Positions 1 through 11,789 of a DNA stretch of 43,543 nucleotides are shown here, piece by piece; the first letter of the stretch is position 1, and the number at the start of each line of letters is the position of its first letter. Both the position numbers and the translations under genes were made by a program. The stretch spans positions 1-43,543 of the forward strand of contig DXFK01000178.1 in the NCBI GenBank assembly GCA_019114495.1, in the 5' to 3' direction. Under the pieces are notes generated by a model. The model was not told the origin of the DNA. It saw only the letters and a list, made by a program, of their open reading frames with translations, and did not search any database. Source of the stretch: Candidatus Blautia stercoravium (lineage in GTDB: Bacteria > Bacillota > Clostridia > Lachnospirales > Lachnospiraceae).

Positions 1-1
1 G

Positions 2-1540
2 AGACTGTTAAAAGCGAGAGGGTATCAGGTCACTATGCAGAAATTTGACCCTTACATTAATATAGACCCGGGTACCATGAACCCCATACAGCACGGAGAA
101 GTGTTTGTGACAGATGATGGGACGGAAACAGATCTGGATCTGGGGCATTACGAGCGGTTTATTGATGAAAGTCTGGATAAACATTCCAATGTAACTACAG
201 GTAAAATTTACTGGTCCGTTCTCCAGAAGGAACGCCACGGAGATTATGGCGGAAGAACGGTTCAGGTCATACCTCACATTACAAATGAGATTAAAAGCCG
301 GTTTTATAGGGGTAAACTGCCGGAAGAAAACCGTATTGCTATTATCGAGGTAGGAGGTACGGCAGGGGATATCGAAAGCCAGCCGTTTTTAGAAGCTATC
401 CGCCAGTTTCAGCATGATGTGGGCAAAGAAAATGCAGCGCTTATTCATGTGACGCTTATTCCGTATCTGAAAGCGTCAGGGGAGCTGAAGACCAAGCCTA
501 CCCAGGCAAGCGTAAAGGAGCTTCAGGGTATGGGACTGCAGCCGGATATTCTGGTGTGCCGTTCGGAATACCCTCTGTCCGAGGAATTAAAGGACAAAAT
601 TGCCCTGTTTTGCAACGTGCCCTCCAATCATGTACTGCAGAATCTGGATGTGGAATATCTCTATGAAGCGCCTCTGGCCATGGAGAAAGAATATCTGGCC
701 CAGGCCGTTTGTGAGTGTCTGAAGCTGCCCTGTGGAAAACCGGATCTGGAGGAGTGGAAAGCCATGGTGGAGGCCTTGAAGCACCCGGTATCCGAAACGG
801 AGATTGCCATCGTGGGAAAATACGTTCAGCTTCATGACGCATATTTAAGTGTGGTAGAAGCTTTAAAGCACGGCGGCATTGCCGGACATGTAAGCGTGAA
901 GCTGCGTTGGGTGGATTCCGAGGATATTGAAAAGCAGGGCTGTGAAGGGCTTCTTTCAGGAGTACATGGAATCTTGATTCCCGGAGGCTTTGGCACCAGA
1001 GGTACGGAAGGGAAAATTCAGGCCGTGCAGTATGCCAGAGAGAAGAAAATCCCATTCCTTGGTATCTGTCTGGGCATGCAGATGGCTATCGTGGAATTTG
1101 CCAGAGATGTGTTGGGGTATCGGGATGCCAACAGTGCGGAACTGAACCCGGACACCATGTATCCGGTGATAGATTTGATGTCGGAACAAAATGGTGTGGA
1201 AAATCTGGGGGGAACCCTGCGGCTTGGAGCCTACCCCTGTGTGCTGAAAGAGGGCACAAAGGCGCGGCAGCTTTACGGGGAAGAAGAGATTTCCGAACGT
1301 CACAGGCACCGCTATGAGTTCAACAACGATTACCGGCTCCGTCTGGAGGAAGCAGGACTGGTGCTGTCCGGTCTGTCCCCTGACGGAAGAATCGTAGAAA
1401 TGATAGAAATTGAAGACCACCCCTTCTTTGTGGGAACGCAGGGCCACCCGGAACTGAAATCCAGACCAAACCGTGCCCACCCGCTGTTTCGGGGATTTGT
1501 AAAGGCAGCAGATGAATATGGAAAGCAAGGAGGAAATTAA
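2..1540 (+). CDS. pyrG: CTP synthase (5' end cut by window edge)
   Basis: Frame is open from base 2 ([53 protein letters not shown]); C-terminal glutaminase domain with GGFGTRG and FLGICLGMQ; stop TAA at 1538-1540. Confidence 0.97.
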   Translation, partial: RLLKARGYQVTMQKFDPYINIDPGTMNPIQHGEVFVTDDGTETDLDLGHYERFIDESLDKHSNVTTGKIYWSVLQKERHGDYGGRTVQVIPHITNEIKSRFYRGKLPEENRIAIIEVGGTAGDIESQPFLEAIRQFQHDVGKENAALIHVTLIPYLKASGELKTKPTQASVKELQGMGLQPDILVCRSEYPLSEELKDKIALFCNVPSNHVLQNLDVEYLYEAPLAMEKEYLAQAVCECLKLPCGKPDLEEWKAMVEALKHPVSETEIAIVGKYVQLHDAYLSVVEALKHGGIAGHVSVKLRWVDSEDIEKQGCEGLLSGVHGILIPGGFGTRGTEGKIQAVQYAREKKIPFLGICLGMQMAIVEFARDVLGYRDANSAELNPDTMYPVIDLMSEQNGVENLGGTLRLGAYPCVLKEGTKARQLYGEEEISERHRHRYEFNNDYRLRLEEAGLVLSGLSPDGRIVEMIEIEDHPFFVGTQGHPELKSRPNRAHPLFRGFVKAADEYGKQGGN

Positions 1541-1541
1541 T

Positions 1542-4500
1542 ATGAGCCGAAATCAACAGGGCTTATACAGCCCCGCATTTGAACACGATAACTGCGGTAT
1601 CGGCGCTGTGGTAAACAGCAAAGGTATCAAAAGCCACCAGACCGTAGAACGGGCGCTGTGCATTGTGGAAAATCTGGAACACCGCGCCGGAAAAGACGCG
1701 GAAGGCAAAACCGGGGACGGTGTGGGAATCCTCCTGCAGATTTCCCATAAATTCTTTGCAAAGGTCTGTAAGAAGCTGAACATTGCCATTGGAGGAGAAC
1801 GGGAATACGGAATTGCACAGCTGTTTTTCCCTCAGGATGAGATAAAGCGCAGACAGGCAAAGAAAATGTTTGAAATCATTGCCGAAAAGGAAGGCCTGGA
1901 ACTGCTGGGATACCGGGAAGTCCCTGTATATCCCCAGGTACTGGGACACAAAGCGAAAGAATGTATGCCCCATATTGTGCAGGCCTTTATCAAAAAGCCG
2001 GAAGGTGTGGAAAAAGGGCTTGATTTTGACCGGAAGCTGTACATTGCCAGAAGAGTCTTTGAGCAGAGCAATGACAACACCTATGTGGTTTCCATGTCCA
2101 GCCGGACCATTGTCTACAAGGGCATGTTTCTGGTAGGGCAGCTTAGAACTTTTTTTGCGGATTTGCAGGATAGAGATTATGAATCTGCCATTGCCATGGT
2201 ACATTCCAGATTCAGCACCAATACCAATCCAAGCTGGGAGAGAGCACATCCCAATCGCTTCATGGTACATAATGGGGAAATCAACACCATACGGGGCAAC
2301 GCAGATAAAATGCAGGCCAGAGAGGAAAATATGGCGTCTCCTCATCTGAAAGGGCAGCTGCACAAGGTTCTTCCCGTGGTAGACCGCAGAGGTTCCGACT
2401 CCGCCATGCTGGATAATACCCTGGAATTCCTGGTTATGAGTGGTATGGAGCTGCCTCTGGCTGTGATGATTACCATTCCGGAGCCGTGGGCCAATAATAA
2501 AACTCTGTCGCAGGAAAAACGTGACTTCTACCAGTATTATGCCACTATGATGGAGCCATGGGACGGCCCGGCCTCCATTGTATTTTCCGACGGAGATGTG
2601 ATGGGAGCCGTATTGGACAGAAACGGCCTGCGTCCTTCCAGATATTATGTGATGAAAAACGGCGACGTAATACTGGCATCCGAGGTAGGTGTGCTGAAGG
2701 TTCCGGAAGAGGACATTGTACAGAAAGAACGTCTGCACCCGGGAAAAATGCTTCTGATTGATACGGTGAAGGGCAGAATCCTGTCTGACAACGAGATAAA
2801 GGAAAGTTATGCCAAGGCGCAGCCTTACGGCGAATGGCTGGACAGCAATCTGGTGGAATTAAAGGATTTAAAGATTCCCAATATCCGTGTGGAAGAGTAT
2901 ACGCCAAAGCAGAGAAAACAGCTGCAGAAAGCCTTTGGTTATACATATGAGGAGTACCGCAATTCCATTTGCAGTATGGCTTTAAACGGGGCGGAGGGCA
3001 TTGCAGCCATGGGTGCGGATACCCCGCTGGCTGTGCTTTCTGAAAAGAACCGGCCTTTGTTCGACTACTTTAAACAGCTTTTTGCACAGGTCACAAATCC
3101 GCCTATTGACGCTATCCGTGAGGAAATCGTTACCAGTACCACCGTGTATGTAGGCAAGGACGGAAATCTGCTGGAGCAGGTACCGGAAAACTGTCAGGTG
3201 TTGAAAATCAATAACCCGATTCTCACAAACACCGATTTGCTGAAAATCAAAAATATGAAGCAGGAAGGCTTCAAGGCGGCAGTGGTTCCTACTACTTACT
3301 ATAAATCCACCAAGCTGGAGAGGGCCATGGAACGGCTGTTTGTAGAGGTGGATAAGGTGTACAGAGAAGGGGCTAACATTGTGATTCTCTCCGACAGGGG
3401 CGTGGATGAAAACCATGTGCCCATTCCGTCACTTCTGGCGGTTTCCGCAGTGCACCAGCACCTGGTGGATACGAAAAAGCAGACCTCTCTGGCGCTGATT
3501 CTGGAATCCGGGGAGCCAAGAGAAGTACACCATTTTGCAGCTCTTTTGGGATACGGAGCCTGTGCAGTGAATCCGTATCTGGCCTTGGATACCATTCAGG
3601 AACTGATTGACGAAAAGCTGCTGGATAAAGATTACTATGCAGCAGTCAATGATTATAATTACGCTGTGATTCACGGCATTGTAAAAATTGCGTCTAAAAT
3701 GGGAATTTCCACCATTCAGTCCTATCAGGGCTCTAAGATTTTCGAGGCTATCGGTATCTCCAAGGAAGTCATTGACAAATATTTTGCCGGTACGGTGAGC
3801 CGTGTAGGCGGCATTACGCTGGACGATATAGCTCGGAACGTGGATATGCTTCATTCTCAGGCCTTTGACCCGTTGGGCAGAAGCACAGATTTGACTTTGG
3901 ACAGCATGGGCAGACACAAAATGCGCAAGGACGGAGAAGAACACCGCTACAATCCGGCAACCATTCACATGCTGCAGAAAGCCACCCGTCTGGGGGACTA
4001 CGGTATGTTTAAAGAATATACACAGATGGTAGACGCAGAGCGAAGCGGAAATCTCCGCAGTCTTATGGACTTTAAATTTGCGGAACATCCCATTTCTCTG
4101 GAGGAAGTGGAAAGTGTGGACAATATTGTGAAACGATTTAAAACAGGGGCAATGTCCTATGGGTCCATTTCTCAGGAAGCACACGAAACCCTGGCTCTGG
4201 CTATGAATATGCTTCACGGCAAATCCAACACCGGTGAGGGAGGAGAAAGCGAGGAGCGTCTGGATTCTGCAGGAAGTGACAGGGACAGATGTTCTGCGAT
4301 TAAGCAGGTGGCCAGCGGACGTTTCGGCGTAACCAGCCGCTATCTGGTCAGCGCCCAGGAGATTCAGATTAAGATGGCCCAGGGAGCGAAGCCGGGAGAG
4401 GGCGGACATCTGCCTGCCAGAAAGGTATACCCGTGGGTAGCCAGAACCAGACACTCCACACCGGGAGTCAGCCTGATTTCCCCGCCGCCTCATCACGATA

Positions 4501-6074
4501 TTTATTCTATTGAAGATTTGGCACAGCTTATCTATGATTTGAAAAATGCCAACAAATATGCCCGGATTTCCGTAAAACTGGTTTCTGAGGCAGGAGTGGG
4601 AACCGTGGCAGCAGGCGTGGCCAAAGCGGGCGCGCAGGTGATTCTCATTTCCGGCTATGACGGCGGTACGGGAGCAGCGCCGGAAAGCTCCATTCACAAC
4701 GCAGGACTTCCCTGGGAACTGGGACTGGCGGAAACACATCAGACGCTGCAGAGAAACGGTCTGCGAAACCGGGTGATGATAGAGACGGACGGAAAGCTGA
4801 TGAGCGGACGTGACGTAGCCATTGCGGCGCTTCTGGGTGCGGAAGAATTCGGCTTTGCCACAGCGCCTTTGGTAACCATGGGATGCGTCATGATGAGAGT
4901 CTGCAACCTGGATACCTGTCCGGTGGGCGTGGCTACCCAGAATCCGGAGCTTCGCAAGAGGTTTCAGGGAAAACCGGAGTATGTGGTAAATTTTATGCGC
5001 TTTATTGCAGAGGAGCTGCGGGAATATATGGCAAAACTGGGTATCCGCAGTCTGGATGAAATGGTGGGAAGAAGCGACCTTTTAAAGGCGAAGCAAGAAG
5101 CGGAAAATCCCATGGCCGCTAAGATTGATCTAAGCGCGATTCTGGAAAATCCTTATCTGAAGGACAAAGACCAGGTGATTTTCCAGCCGGATAAGGCTTA
5201 TGACTTCCAGCTTGAGAAGACGCTGGATGAAAAGGTACTGCTGAAAAAGCTGGGTACGGCTCTGAAAAAGGGAGAGAAAGCCGCTGTGTCCGTAGAAGTG
5301 AGCAATACGGACAGAACCTTTGGAACTATTTTCGGCGCAGAAATCACAAGGCAGCATAAAAACGGACTGCCGGAAGACACTTTGACGGTGAACTGCAAGG
5401 GTTCCGGGGGACAGAGTTTCGGTGCGTTCATTCCAAAGGGACTGACCCTGAATCTGGAAGGCGATACCAACGACTATTACGGAAAAGGCCTTTCCGGAGG
5501 AAAGCTGGTGATTTATCCGCCGAAAAACAGGCATTACTGTGCAAAAGACAATATGATTGTGGGTAACGTTGCACTTTACGGCGCTACAAGTGGAAAAGTC
5601 TTTATAAACGGTGTGGCAGGCGAGCGTTTTGCCGTGCGAAATTCAGGCGCTTATGCAGTGGTGGAAGGCGTAGGTGAGCATGGCTGCGAATATATGACCG
5701 GAGGCCGGGTAGTGATTCTGGGCTCCACAGGCAAGAATTTTGCGGCTGGTATGAGCGGCGGTATTGCTTATGTACTGGACGAGGACAACACCCTGTACAA
5801 AAATCTGAATAAACAGATGATTTCCATTGAGAAGCTGGAGAGCAAGATCGATGTACATGAATTAAAGAGCATGCTCAGGGAGCACCAGGCTTTGACAGGG
5901 TCGGAGAAAGCACAGGAGGTACTGGAGCATTTCACAGAGTACCTGCCGAAATTCAAGAAAATCATTCCATATGATTACAAGAAGATGACAGCCCTGAGCA
6001 TGAAATTGGAAGAGCAGGGAATGTCTACAGAACAGGCGCAGATGGAAGCGTTTACTGAGGTATTTCAGAAATAG
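1542..6074 (+). CDS. gltB: Glutamate synthase, large subunit
   Basis: About 1510 aa; N-terminal Ntn amidotransferase region (FEHDNCGIGAV), FMN domain (GGTGAAPESSIHNAGLPWELGLAETHQTL), C-terminal GXGXG-type repeats. AAGGAGG RBS at 1527 supports start at 1542. Confidence 0.97.
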   Translation: MSRNQQGLYSPAFEHDNCGIGAVVNSKGIKSHQTVERALCIVENLEHRAGKDAEGKTGDGVGILLQISHKFFAKVCKKLNIAIGGEREYGIAQLFFPQDEIKRRQAKKMFEIIAEKEGLELLGYREVPVYPQVLGHKAKECMPHIVQAFIKKPEGVEKGLDFDRKLYIARRVFEQSNDNTYVVSMSSRTIVYKGMFLVGQLRTFFADLQDRDYESAIAMVHSRFSTNTNPSWERAHPNRFMVHNGEINTIRGNADKMQAREENMASPHLKGQLHKVLPVVDRRGSDSAMLDNTLEFLVMSGMELPLAVMITIPEPWANNKTLSQEKRDFYQYYATMMEPWDGPASIVFSDGDVMGAVLDRNGLRPSRYYVMKNGDVILASEVGVLKVPEEDIVQKERLHPGKMLLIDTVKGRILSDNEIKESYAKAQPYGEWLDSNLVELKDLKIPNIRVEEYTPKQRKQLQKAFGYTYEEYRNSICSMALNGAEGIAAMGADTPLAVLSEKNRPLFDYFKQLFAQVTNPPIDAIREEIVTSTTVYVGKDGNLLEQVPENCQVLKINNPILTNTDLLKIKNMKQEGFKAAVVPTTYYKSTKLERAMERLFVEVDKVYREGANIVILSDRGVDENHVPIPSLLAVSAVHQHLVDTKKQTSLALILESGEPREVHHFAALLGYGACAVNPYLALDTIQELIDEKLLDKDYYAAVNDYNYAVIHGIVKIASKMGISTIQSYQGSKIFEAIGISKEVIDKYFAGTVSRVGGITLDDIARNVDMLHSQAFDPLGRSTDLTLDSMGRHKMRKDGEEHRYNPATIHMLQKATRLGDYGMFKEYTQMVDAERSGNLRSLMDFKFAEHPISLEEVESVDNIVKRFKTGAMSYGSISQEAHETLALAMNMLHGKSNTGEGGESEERLDSAGSDRDRCSAIKQVASGRFGVTSRYLVSAQEIQIKMAQGAKPGEGGHLPARKVYPWVARTRHSTPGVSLISPPPHHDIYSIEDLAQLIYDLKNANKYARISVKLVSEAGVGTVAAGVAKAGAQVILISGYDGGTGAAPESSIHNAGLPWELGLAETHQTLQRNGLRNRVMIETDGKLMSGRDVAIAALLGAEEFGFATAPLVTMGCVMMRVCNLDTCPVGVATQNPELRKRFQGKPEYVVNFMRFIAEELREYMAKLGIRSLDEMVGRSDLLKAKQEAENPMAAKIDLSAILENPYLKDKDQVIFQPDKAYDFQLEKTLDEKVLLKKLGTALKKGEKAAVSVEVSNTDRTFGTIFGAEITRQHKNGLPEDTLTVNCKGSGGQSFGAFIPKGLTLNLEGDTNDYYGKGLSGGKLVIYPPKNRHYCAKDNMIVGNVALYGATSGKVFINGVAGERFAVRNSGAYAVVEGVGEHGCEYMTGGRVVILGSTGKNFAAGMSGGIAYVLDEDNTLYKNLNKQMISIEKLESKIDVHELKSMLREHQALTGSEKAQEVLEHFTEYLPKFKKIIPYDYKKMTALSMKLEEQGMSTEQAQMEAFTEVFQK

Positions 6075-6111
6075 AAACAGGAAGATTTGATTTTTGAAAC
6101 GGAGGCAGAAC

Positions 6112-7593
6112 ATGGGAAAACCCACGGGATTTTTAGAATTTGACAGAAAAGAAGCGGCTCACAGAGAGCCGCTGGAGAGAATCAGAGATTTTCAGGAATT
6201 TAAGAAGCCGCTGTCCCTGAAAGAGCAGCAGAAACAGGGCGCCCGCTGTATGGAGTGCGGCGTGCCCTTCTGCCAGTCCGGCATGATGATTGCAGGCATG
6301 GCGTCGGGATGTCCCCTGCACAATCTGGTGCCGGAGACCAATGACCTGGTATACCGGGGCAAATGGAAACAGGCGTATGACCGTCTGGCTAAGACACATA
6401 GTTTCCCGGAATTTACCAGCCGGGTATGTCCGGCTTTGTGTGAGGCGGCCTGCACCTGTAATGTAAACGGAGAACCGGTGGCTACCAAGGAAAACGAGAG
6501 GGCGATTATAGAAAAAGCCTGGGAAGAGGGTTGGGTGACGCCTCAGAAGATTCCGGTGCGCACCGGGAAAAAGGTGGCTGTCATTGGCAGCGGACCTTCA
6601 GGACTGGCGGCAGCTCAGGAATTAAACCGCAGGGGACATGAGGTTACGGTGTTTGAGCGTAGTGACCGGATAGGCGGGCTTCTGCGCTATGGTATTCCCA
6701 ACATGAAACTGGATAAATCCGTCATTGACAGAAGAGTGAAGCTGATGGAAGAGGAAGGTGTGGTATTCCGGACCGGTGTGGATGTGGGAAAGGACATGAA
6801 GGCATCTCAAATCCGAAAGGACTTTGACAGGGTGGTGCTGGCCTGTGGTGCCTCCAATCCCAGAGATATTTCCGTACCGGGACGGGAGGCAGGCAATATT
6901 TACTTTGCTGTAGACTTTCTTACTTCCGTGACCAAAAGCCTTCTGGATTCCAATTTTGAGGATAAGCAGTATATTTCCGCCAAAGGAAAAGACGTGCTGG
7001 TTATCGGTGGGGGTGATACGGGAAATGACTGTGTGGGAACCGCCGTTCGTCTGGGGGCAAAATCCGTAACCCAGCTGGAAATGATGCCCGAACCCCCGAA
7101 AAAAAGGACTTTACAAAATCCATGGCCGGAGTGGCCCAGGGTGCTGAAAACGGATTACGGTCAGGAGGAAGCCATTGCTGTCTTTGGAAAAGACCCACGC
7201 ATTTATCAGACCACGGTGGCAGAGTTTATCAAGGATGAAAAGGGCAATGTAAAGAAGGCAAAAACTGTGAAGCTGGAGCCGAAAAAAGATGAGAAAACCG
7301 GACGGATGAATATGGTTCCCGTAGAAGGTACAGAAGAAGTGCGTCCGGCACAGTTGGTACTGATTGCCGCCGGTTTTCTGGGCAGTCAGAAATATGTCAC
7401 AGACGCTTTTGGAACAGAGTTAAACTCCAGAACCAATGTGCTGACAAAGCCTGAGGAATACGAAACCAGTGTACCAGGCGTATTCGTGGCAGGCGATATG
7501 CACAGAGGCCAGTCTCTGGTGGTGTGGGCTATTGCAGAGGGGCGAAAGGCAGCAGAGGCTGTGGACAGGTCTTTGATGGGCAGCAGCTTTTAA
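6112..7593 (+). CDS. gltD: Glutamate synthase, small subunit (NADPH/FAD)
   Basis: Cys-rich N-terminus (CMECGVPFCQSG, CPALCEAACTCN), GSGPSGLAAAQELNRRGHEVTVFE, GGGDTGNDCVGTAVR. GGAGG RBS before 6112. Confidence 0.96.
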   Translation: MGKPTGFLEFDRKEAAHREPLERIRDFQEFKKPLSLKEQQKQGARCMECGVPFCQSGMMIAGMASGCPLHNLVPETNDLVYRGKWKQAYDRLAKTHSFPEFTSRVCPALCEAACTCNVNGEPVATKENERAIIEKAWEEGWVTPQKIPVRTGKKVAVIGSGPSGLAAAQELNRRGHEVTVFERSDRIGGLLRYGIPNMKLDKSVIDRRVKLMEEEGVVFRTGVDVGKDMKASQIRKDFDRVVLACGASNPRDISVPGREAGNIYFAVDFLTSVTKSLLDSNFEDKQYISAKGKDVLVIGGGDTGNDCVGTAVRLGAKSVTQLEMMPEPPKKRTLQNPWPEWPRVLKTDYGQEEAIAVFGKDPRIYQTTVAEFIKDEKGNVKKAKTVKLEPKKDEKTGRMNMVPVEGTEEVRPAQLVLIAAGFLGSQKYVTDAFGTELNSRTNVLTKPEEYETSVPGVFVAGDMHRGQSLVVWAIAEGRKAAEAVDRSLMGSSF

Positions 7594-7626
7594 GATACAA
7601 GAGAACAAGACAAGGAGGACAAATTC

Positions 7627-7929
7627 ATGCGACTCAATCCCAAGGAACAGGAAAAATTAATGCTGCATATGGCAGGTATGCTGGCAAAAGAAAGAAAAGA
7701 CAGAGGGCTGAAGCTGAATTATGTGGAGGCTGTGGCTTTCATTAGTTCAGAGCTTCTGGAACTGGCAAGAGACGGAAAAGACGTGGTAGAACTTATGCGT
7801 CTTGGAAGAGAACTTTTGACAAGAGAGGATGTTATGGACGGTGTGGCAGACATGGTGCATGAGGTACAGGTAGAGGCAACTTTCCCGGACGGCACCAAGC
7901 TGGTAACGGTACATGACCCTATTCAGTAA
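7627..7929 (+). CDS. ureA: Urease gamma subunit
   Basis: 100 aa, [40 protein letters not shown]...[28 protein letters not shown]. Confidence 0.98.
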   Translation: MRLNPKEQEKLMLHMAGMLAKERKDRGLKLNYVEAVAFISSELLELARDGKDVVELMRLGRELLTREDVMDGVADMVHEVQVEATFPDGTKLVTVHDPIQ

Positions 7930-7942
7930 GGAGGAAACAAGG

Positions 7943-8305
7943 ATGAAAATCGGAGAAATCATGGCTTTAGACAGAGAAATTACCTTAAACGAAGGGAAAA
8001 AGAGTCTTGTGCTTTCTGTGTCCAATGTAGGAGACAGACCTGTGCAGGTAGGTTCCCATTTTCACTTCTTTGAAGTCAACAGATGTCTGAAATTTGACAG
8101 GGAAAAAGCATATGGATACCATCTGGACATTCCTTCCGGTACTTCTGTAAGATTTGAGCCCGGAGAGGAAAAGGAAGTGCAGCTTACGGAAATGGGCGGC
8201 ACAAAGCGCATTTTCGGTTTTAATGATTTAACCTGTGCCCAGGTATCCGAAAGTACGAAAAAGGCGGCACTTGAGACAGCAGCGAGAAAGGGTTTTTTAG
8301 AGTAA
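7943..8305 (+). CDS. ureB: Urease beta subunit
   Basis: [19 protein letters not shown]...[21 protein letters not shown]...[29 protein letters not shown] at 7928. Confidence 0.97.
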   Translation: MKIGEIMALDREITLNEGKKSLVLSVSNVGDRPVQVGSHFHFFEVNRCLKFDREKAYGYHLDIPSGTSVRFEPGEEKEVQLTEMGGTKRIFGFNDLTCAQVSESTKKAALETAARKGFLE

Positions 8306-8317
8306 GGAGGCAGACAA

Positions 8318-10039
8318 ATGAGCACAAAGATTTCCGGTGAAAAATACGCGGCAATGTACGGCCCTACTACAGGGGATAAAGTAAGACTTGCAGATACCAG
8401 CCTTGTCATTGAAGTGGAAAAAGACTATACCCATTACGGTGACGAAATTAAGTTCGGCGGCGGCAAAACCATCCGTGATGGTATGGGACAGTCTGTAAAA
8501 ACAAAAAGCAGCGACGGAGATTTGGATTTGGTAATTACCAACGCCCTGATTGTAGACTATACAGGGATTGTGAAAGCGGATATCGGAATCAAAGACGGCA
8601 AAATCAAGGGTATTGGTAAGGCTGGAAATCCTGCCGTTATGGACGGTGTGACTCCGGGGATGATTGTAGGCGCGTCCACAGAAGCGCTGGCAGGAGAAGG
8701 GCTGATTGTCACTGCAGGCGGTATTGACACCCATATTCATTACATCTGCCCGCAGCAGATTGACTGTGCGCTGTATTCCGGTGTTACAACTATGATTGGC
8801 GGAGGTACAGGCCCGGCAGACGGAACAAATGCAACTACTTGTACACCGGGCCCCTGGAATATAGAAAAAATGCTTCAGGCCGCAGAGGAGTATTCCATGA
8901 ATCTGGGATTTCTGGGTAAGGGAAACTGCTCTGATGAAGGCCCTCTGGAGGAACAGGTAAAAGCAGGCGCCATGGGACTGAAAATTCACGAGGACTGGGG
9001 CGCAACTCCGGCTGTTATTGACCACTGCTTAAATGTGGCAGACGAATATGACGTACAGGTTGCCATTCACACCGACACCTTAAACGAAGGGGGCTGCGTG
9101 GAGGATACCTTAGATGCCATTGCGGGAAGAACCATTCATACTTACCATACCGAGGGTGCAGGCGGCGGACATGCGCCGGATATTATCCGTGCGGCAGCCA
9201 CAGAAAACGTACTGCCCTCTTCCACAAATCCCACTATGCCGTTTACGGTAAATACTCTGGACGAGCACCTGGACATGTTAATGGTGTGCCATCACCTGGA
9301 TAAGAAAATCCCTGAAGACGTGGCTTTTGCAGATTCCAGAATCCGTCCGGAAACCATTGCGGCAGAAGACGTGCTTCACGACATGGGCGTTTTCAGTATG
9401 ATGAGCTCTGATTCCCAGGCTATGGGACGTATCGGTGAGGTCATCACCAGAACCTGGCAGACCGCCAGCAAGATGAAAGATGAAAGAGGCGCTCTTTTGG
9501 AAGACGCAGCTAATGGAAACGACAACTTCCGTGTAAAGAGATATATTTCCAAATATACCATCAACCCGGCCATTACCCATGGAATTTCCAACTATGTAGG
9601 TTCTGTGGAGGAAGGCAAATTCGCAGACCTGGTACTGTGGAATCCTGCTTTCTTTGGTGTGAAGCCGGAAATGATTTTAAAAGGCGGCATGATTGTAGCT
9701 TCCAAAATGGGTGATGCCAACGCTTCCATTCCGACTACACAGCCTGTTATCTACCGTCCGATGTTCGGGGCGCAGGGAAAGGCAAAATACAAAACAAGCA
9801 TTACCTTTGTGTCCAAGGCGGCAGCAGAAGAGGGCGTAAAGGAAAAATACGGACTGGAAAAAATCGTGCTTCCGGTAGAAAACTGCAGAAATATCGGCAA
9901 AAAGGATATGAAATTCAACAGCGCCACACCGGAAATTACCGTAGACCCGGAAACTTATGAGGTAAAGGCAGACGGTGTTTCCATCACATCCAAGCCGGCT
10001 AAGAGTCTTCCGCTGACACAGCTTTACAGTTTATTCTAA
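8318..10039 (+). CDS. ureC: Urease alpha (catalytic) subunit
   Basis: 573 aa; [37 protein letters not shown] (carbamylated Lys region), [34 protein letters not shown]. Confidence 0.99.
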   Translation: MSTKISGEKYAAMYGPTTGDKVRLADTSLVIEVEKDYTHYGDEIKFGGGKTIRDGMGQSVKTKSSDGDLDLVITNALIVDYTGIVKADIGIKDGKIKGIGKAGNPAVMDGVTPGMIVGASTEALAGEGLIVTAGGIDTHIHYICPQQIDCALYSGVTTMIGGGTGPADGTNATTCTPGPWNIEKMLQAAEEYSMNLGFLGKGNCSDEGPLEEQVKAGAMGLKIHEDWGATPAVIDHCLNVADEYDVQVAIHTDTLNEGGCVEDTLDAIAGRTIHTYHTEGAGGGHAPDIIRAAATENVLPSSTNPTMPFTVNTLDEHLDMLMVCHHLDKKIPEDVAFADSRIRPETIAAEDVLHDMGVFSMMSSDSQAMGRIGEVITRTWQTASKMKDERGALLEDAANGNDNFRVKRYISKYTINPAITHGISNYVGSVEEGKFADLVLWNPAFFGVKPEMILKGGMIVASKMGDANASIPTTQPVIYRPMFGAQGKAKYKTSITFVSKAAAEEGVKEKYGLEKIVLPVENCRNIGKKDMKFNSATPEITVDPETYEVKADGVSITSKPAKSLPLTQLYSLF

Positions 10040-10054
10040 AAGAGGAGAGGGAAT

Positions 10055-10561
10055 ATGTTAGGAGTTTGTCTGCTTTTTGTAGGAATTGTACTAATTAACA
10101 ACGGTATCTGCGGCCTCTGCCGCATAGACGGGAAAGCAGCGTCTGTGATGAACATTTTCACAGGCGGCCTCTCCCTGTTTATTAACTTCGTCAACCTGGC
10201 GCAGGGAAATTATTATGCTGCAGGCACAGGTCTTCTCTTTGGCTTTACCTACTTGTTTGTAGCTGCCAACAACCTGTTTCATCTGGACACCCGTCCTTTT
10301 GCCTGGTTCTCTTCCTTCGTGGCAGTCAATGCCGTGATTTTCGGAACCATGGAGGGCTTTGTGGGAATTCCCATATGGAACATTGCCCCGGACTGGAGAT
10401 GGGCAGCCATCTGGTATCTGTGGGCTATTCTCTGGGGAACGGCCTTTGTAGAGGATATTATGGGAAAGAAGCTGGGGAAATTTGTGCCTTACCTGCAGGT
10501 GTTTGAAGGTGTGGTAACAGCCTGGATTCCAGGTGTAATGCTGTTATTAAACTGGTGGTAG
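10055..10561 (+). CDS. ureI: UreI/AmiS-family urea channel
   Basis: 168 aa hydrophobic protein inside the urease operon; MLGVCLLFVGIVLINNGICGL..., GTMEGFVGIPIWNI, AILWGTAFVEDIMGKKL. Confidence 0.85.
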   Translation: MLGVCLLFVGIVLINNGICGLCRIDGKAASVMNIFTGGLSLFINFVNLAQGNYYAAGTGLLFGFTYLFVAANNLFHLDTRPFAWFSSFVAVNAVIFGTMEGFVGIPIWNIAPDWRWAAIWYLWAILWGTAFVEDIMGKKLGKFVPYLQVFEGVVTAWIPGVMLLLNWW

Positions 10562-10572
10562 GAGAGAGAAAA

Positions 10573-11052
10573 ATGCTGTGTGAAAACATTTGGGGAAATC
10601 TAAAAGATACGGATACAACAGGAAAAAAGATAGATTATGTGGAATTTGAATGGGATGAAGCCTTTAAAAGAATCCACAAAAAGGTCAGCAGAGAGGGAAA
10701 AGAAGTGGGTATCCGTCTGGACGATTCTGTGCTGACGAAGGGAATCCGCACCGGAGATATTCTCTGGCAGGAGGGAGATGCACTTCTGGCGGCCAAAATT
10801 CTGCCTTGTAAAGTCATTGAAGTAAAGCTTGCCAAAGGCCATGAAAAAATGGGTGCCAAGGTCTGCTACGAAATCGGAAACCGTCACGCCGTACTTCTGT
10901 GGGGAGAGGAGGAAGATACTTTCCTCACTCCCTACACACAGCCGGTATTGGAAATGCTGGAAAAAATCCACGGCGTAAAGGCGGAAGTAAAAGAACAGGT
11001 GCTGGATTTTGACAAAAGAATCTCCGCCTCCATCAATTCCCATACACATTAA
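10573..11052 (+). CDS. ureE: Urease accessory protein UreE (nickel metallochaperone)
   Basis: Position between ureI and ureF; VEFEWDEAFKRIHKKVSREGKEVGIRLDD...LTKGIRTGDILWQEGD...YEIGNRHAVLLW; short C-terminal HTH tail. Confidence 0.92.
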   Translation: MLCENIWGNLKDTDTTGKKIDYVEFEWDEAFKRIHKKVSREGKEVGIRLDDSVLTKGIRTGDILWQEGDALLAAKILPCKVIEVKLAKGHEKMGAKVCYEIGNRHAVLLWGEEEDTFLTPYTQPVLEMLEKIHGVKAEVKEQVLDFDKRISASINSHTH

Positions 11053-11073
11053 AAACTTGAAAAGGGAGAGAGT

Positions 11074-11766
11074 ATGGATAAAAAGAGTAAATTTCTGCTG
11101 CTGCAGGTGAATGACGCTCTGTTTCCCATAGGGGGATATTCCCATTCTTACGGACTGGAAACTTATATCCAGAAAGAGCTTGTCACCAATGCGGCAGAGG
11201 CAGAAGCCTATATCAGAAACAAACTGACACAGAATCTTTTATACAACGAACTTTTCTTCTGCCGTCTGGCCTGGGAACGGGCACAGGAGCAGGATATGGA
11301 AGGTTTACAGGAGCTGGAAGAAGTGCTGGAGGCGGGAAAAGTGCCGTCAGAAATCCGGGAGGCGTCGAGAAAGATGGGCTCCCGGTTTGCAAAGACGCTG
11401 AAAAACTGCGGAATTGTTTATGAGACACCGGTCTTTGCCTGCTATCTGGAGGCGAAAAAGGGCGGCAGCGCACATCATGTCATAGCTTACGGAATTTTCT
11501 GCAGCAGCATTGGCATTTCCCTGGAGGACTGTCTGGAACATTTTCTTTATGCCCAGACGTCCGCCATGGTGACCAATTGTGTCAAGAGCATACCCTTAAG
11601 CCAGACCACGGGACAGCAGATTCTGGTGTCCTGCACAGAGGAAATGAGCCGCCTTTTGGAACAGGTGAAGGAACTTCCAACAGAACTTCTGGGGGCAGGC
11701 GCTCCCGGATTTGACATTCGTTGTATGCAGCATGAAGGCCTGTATTCCAGAATTTATATGTCATAG
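11074..11766 (+). CDS. ureF: Urease accessory protein UreF
   Basis: [25 protein letters not shown]; between ureE and ureG. Confidence 0.94.
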   Translation: MDKKSKFLLLQVNDALFPIGGYSHSYGLETYIQKELVTNAAEAEAYIRNKLTQNLLYNELFFCRLAWERAQEQDMEGLQELEEVLEAGKVPSEIREASRKMGSRFAKTLKNCGIVYETPVFACYLEAKKGGSAHHVIAYGIFCSSIGISLEDCLEHFLYAQTSAMVTNCVKSIPLSQTTGQQILVSCTEEMSRLLEQVKELPTELLGAGAPGFDIRCMQHEGLYSRIYMS

Positions 11767-11789
11767 CAATAGAAGAAAGGGGACAAAAT

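Noticed and set aside
498-1528. Minus-strand ORFs opposite pyrG (185 and 190 aa)
   Set aside because: Antisense shadows of conserved CTP synthase codons; no RBS or domain support.
1563-4739. Long minus-strand ORFs (391 aa at 1563-2738, 436 aa at 3429-4739) opposite gltB
   Set aside because: Fully antisense to an unmistakable gltB frame; composition is Cys/His/Phe/Arg-rich shadow translation with no recognisable domain.
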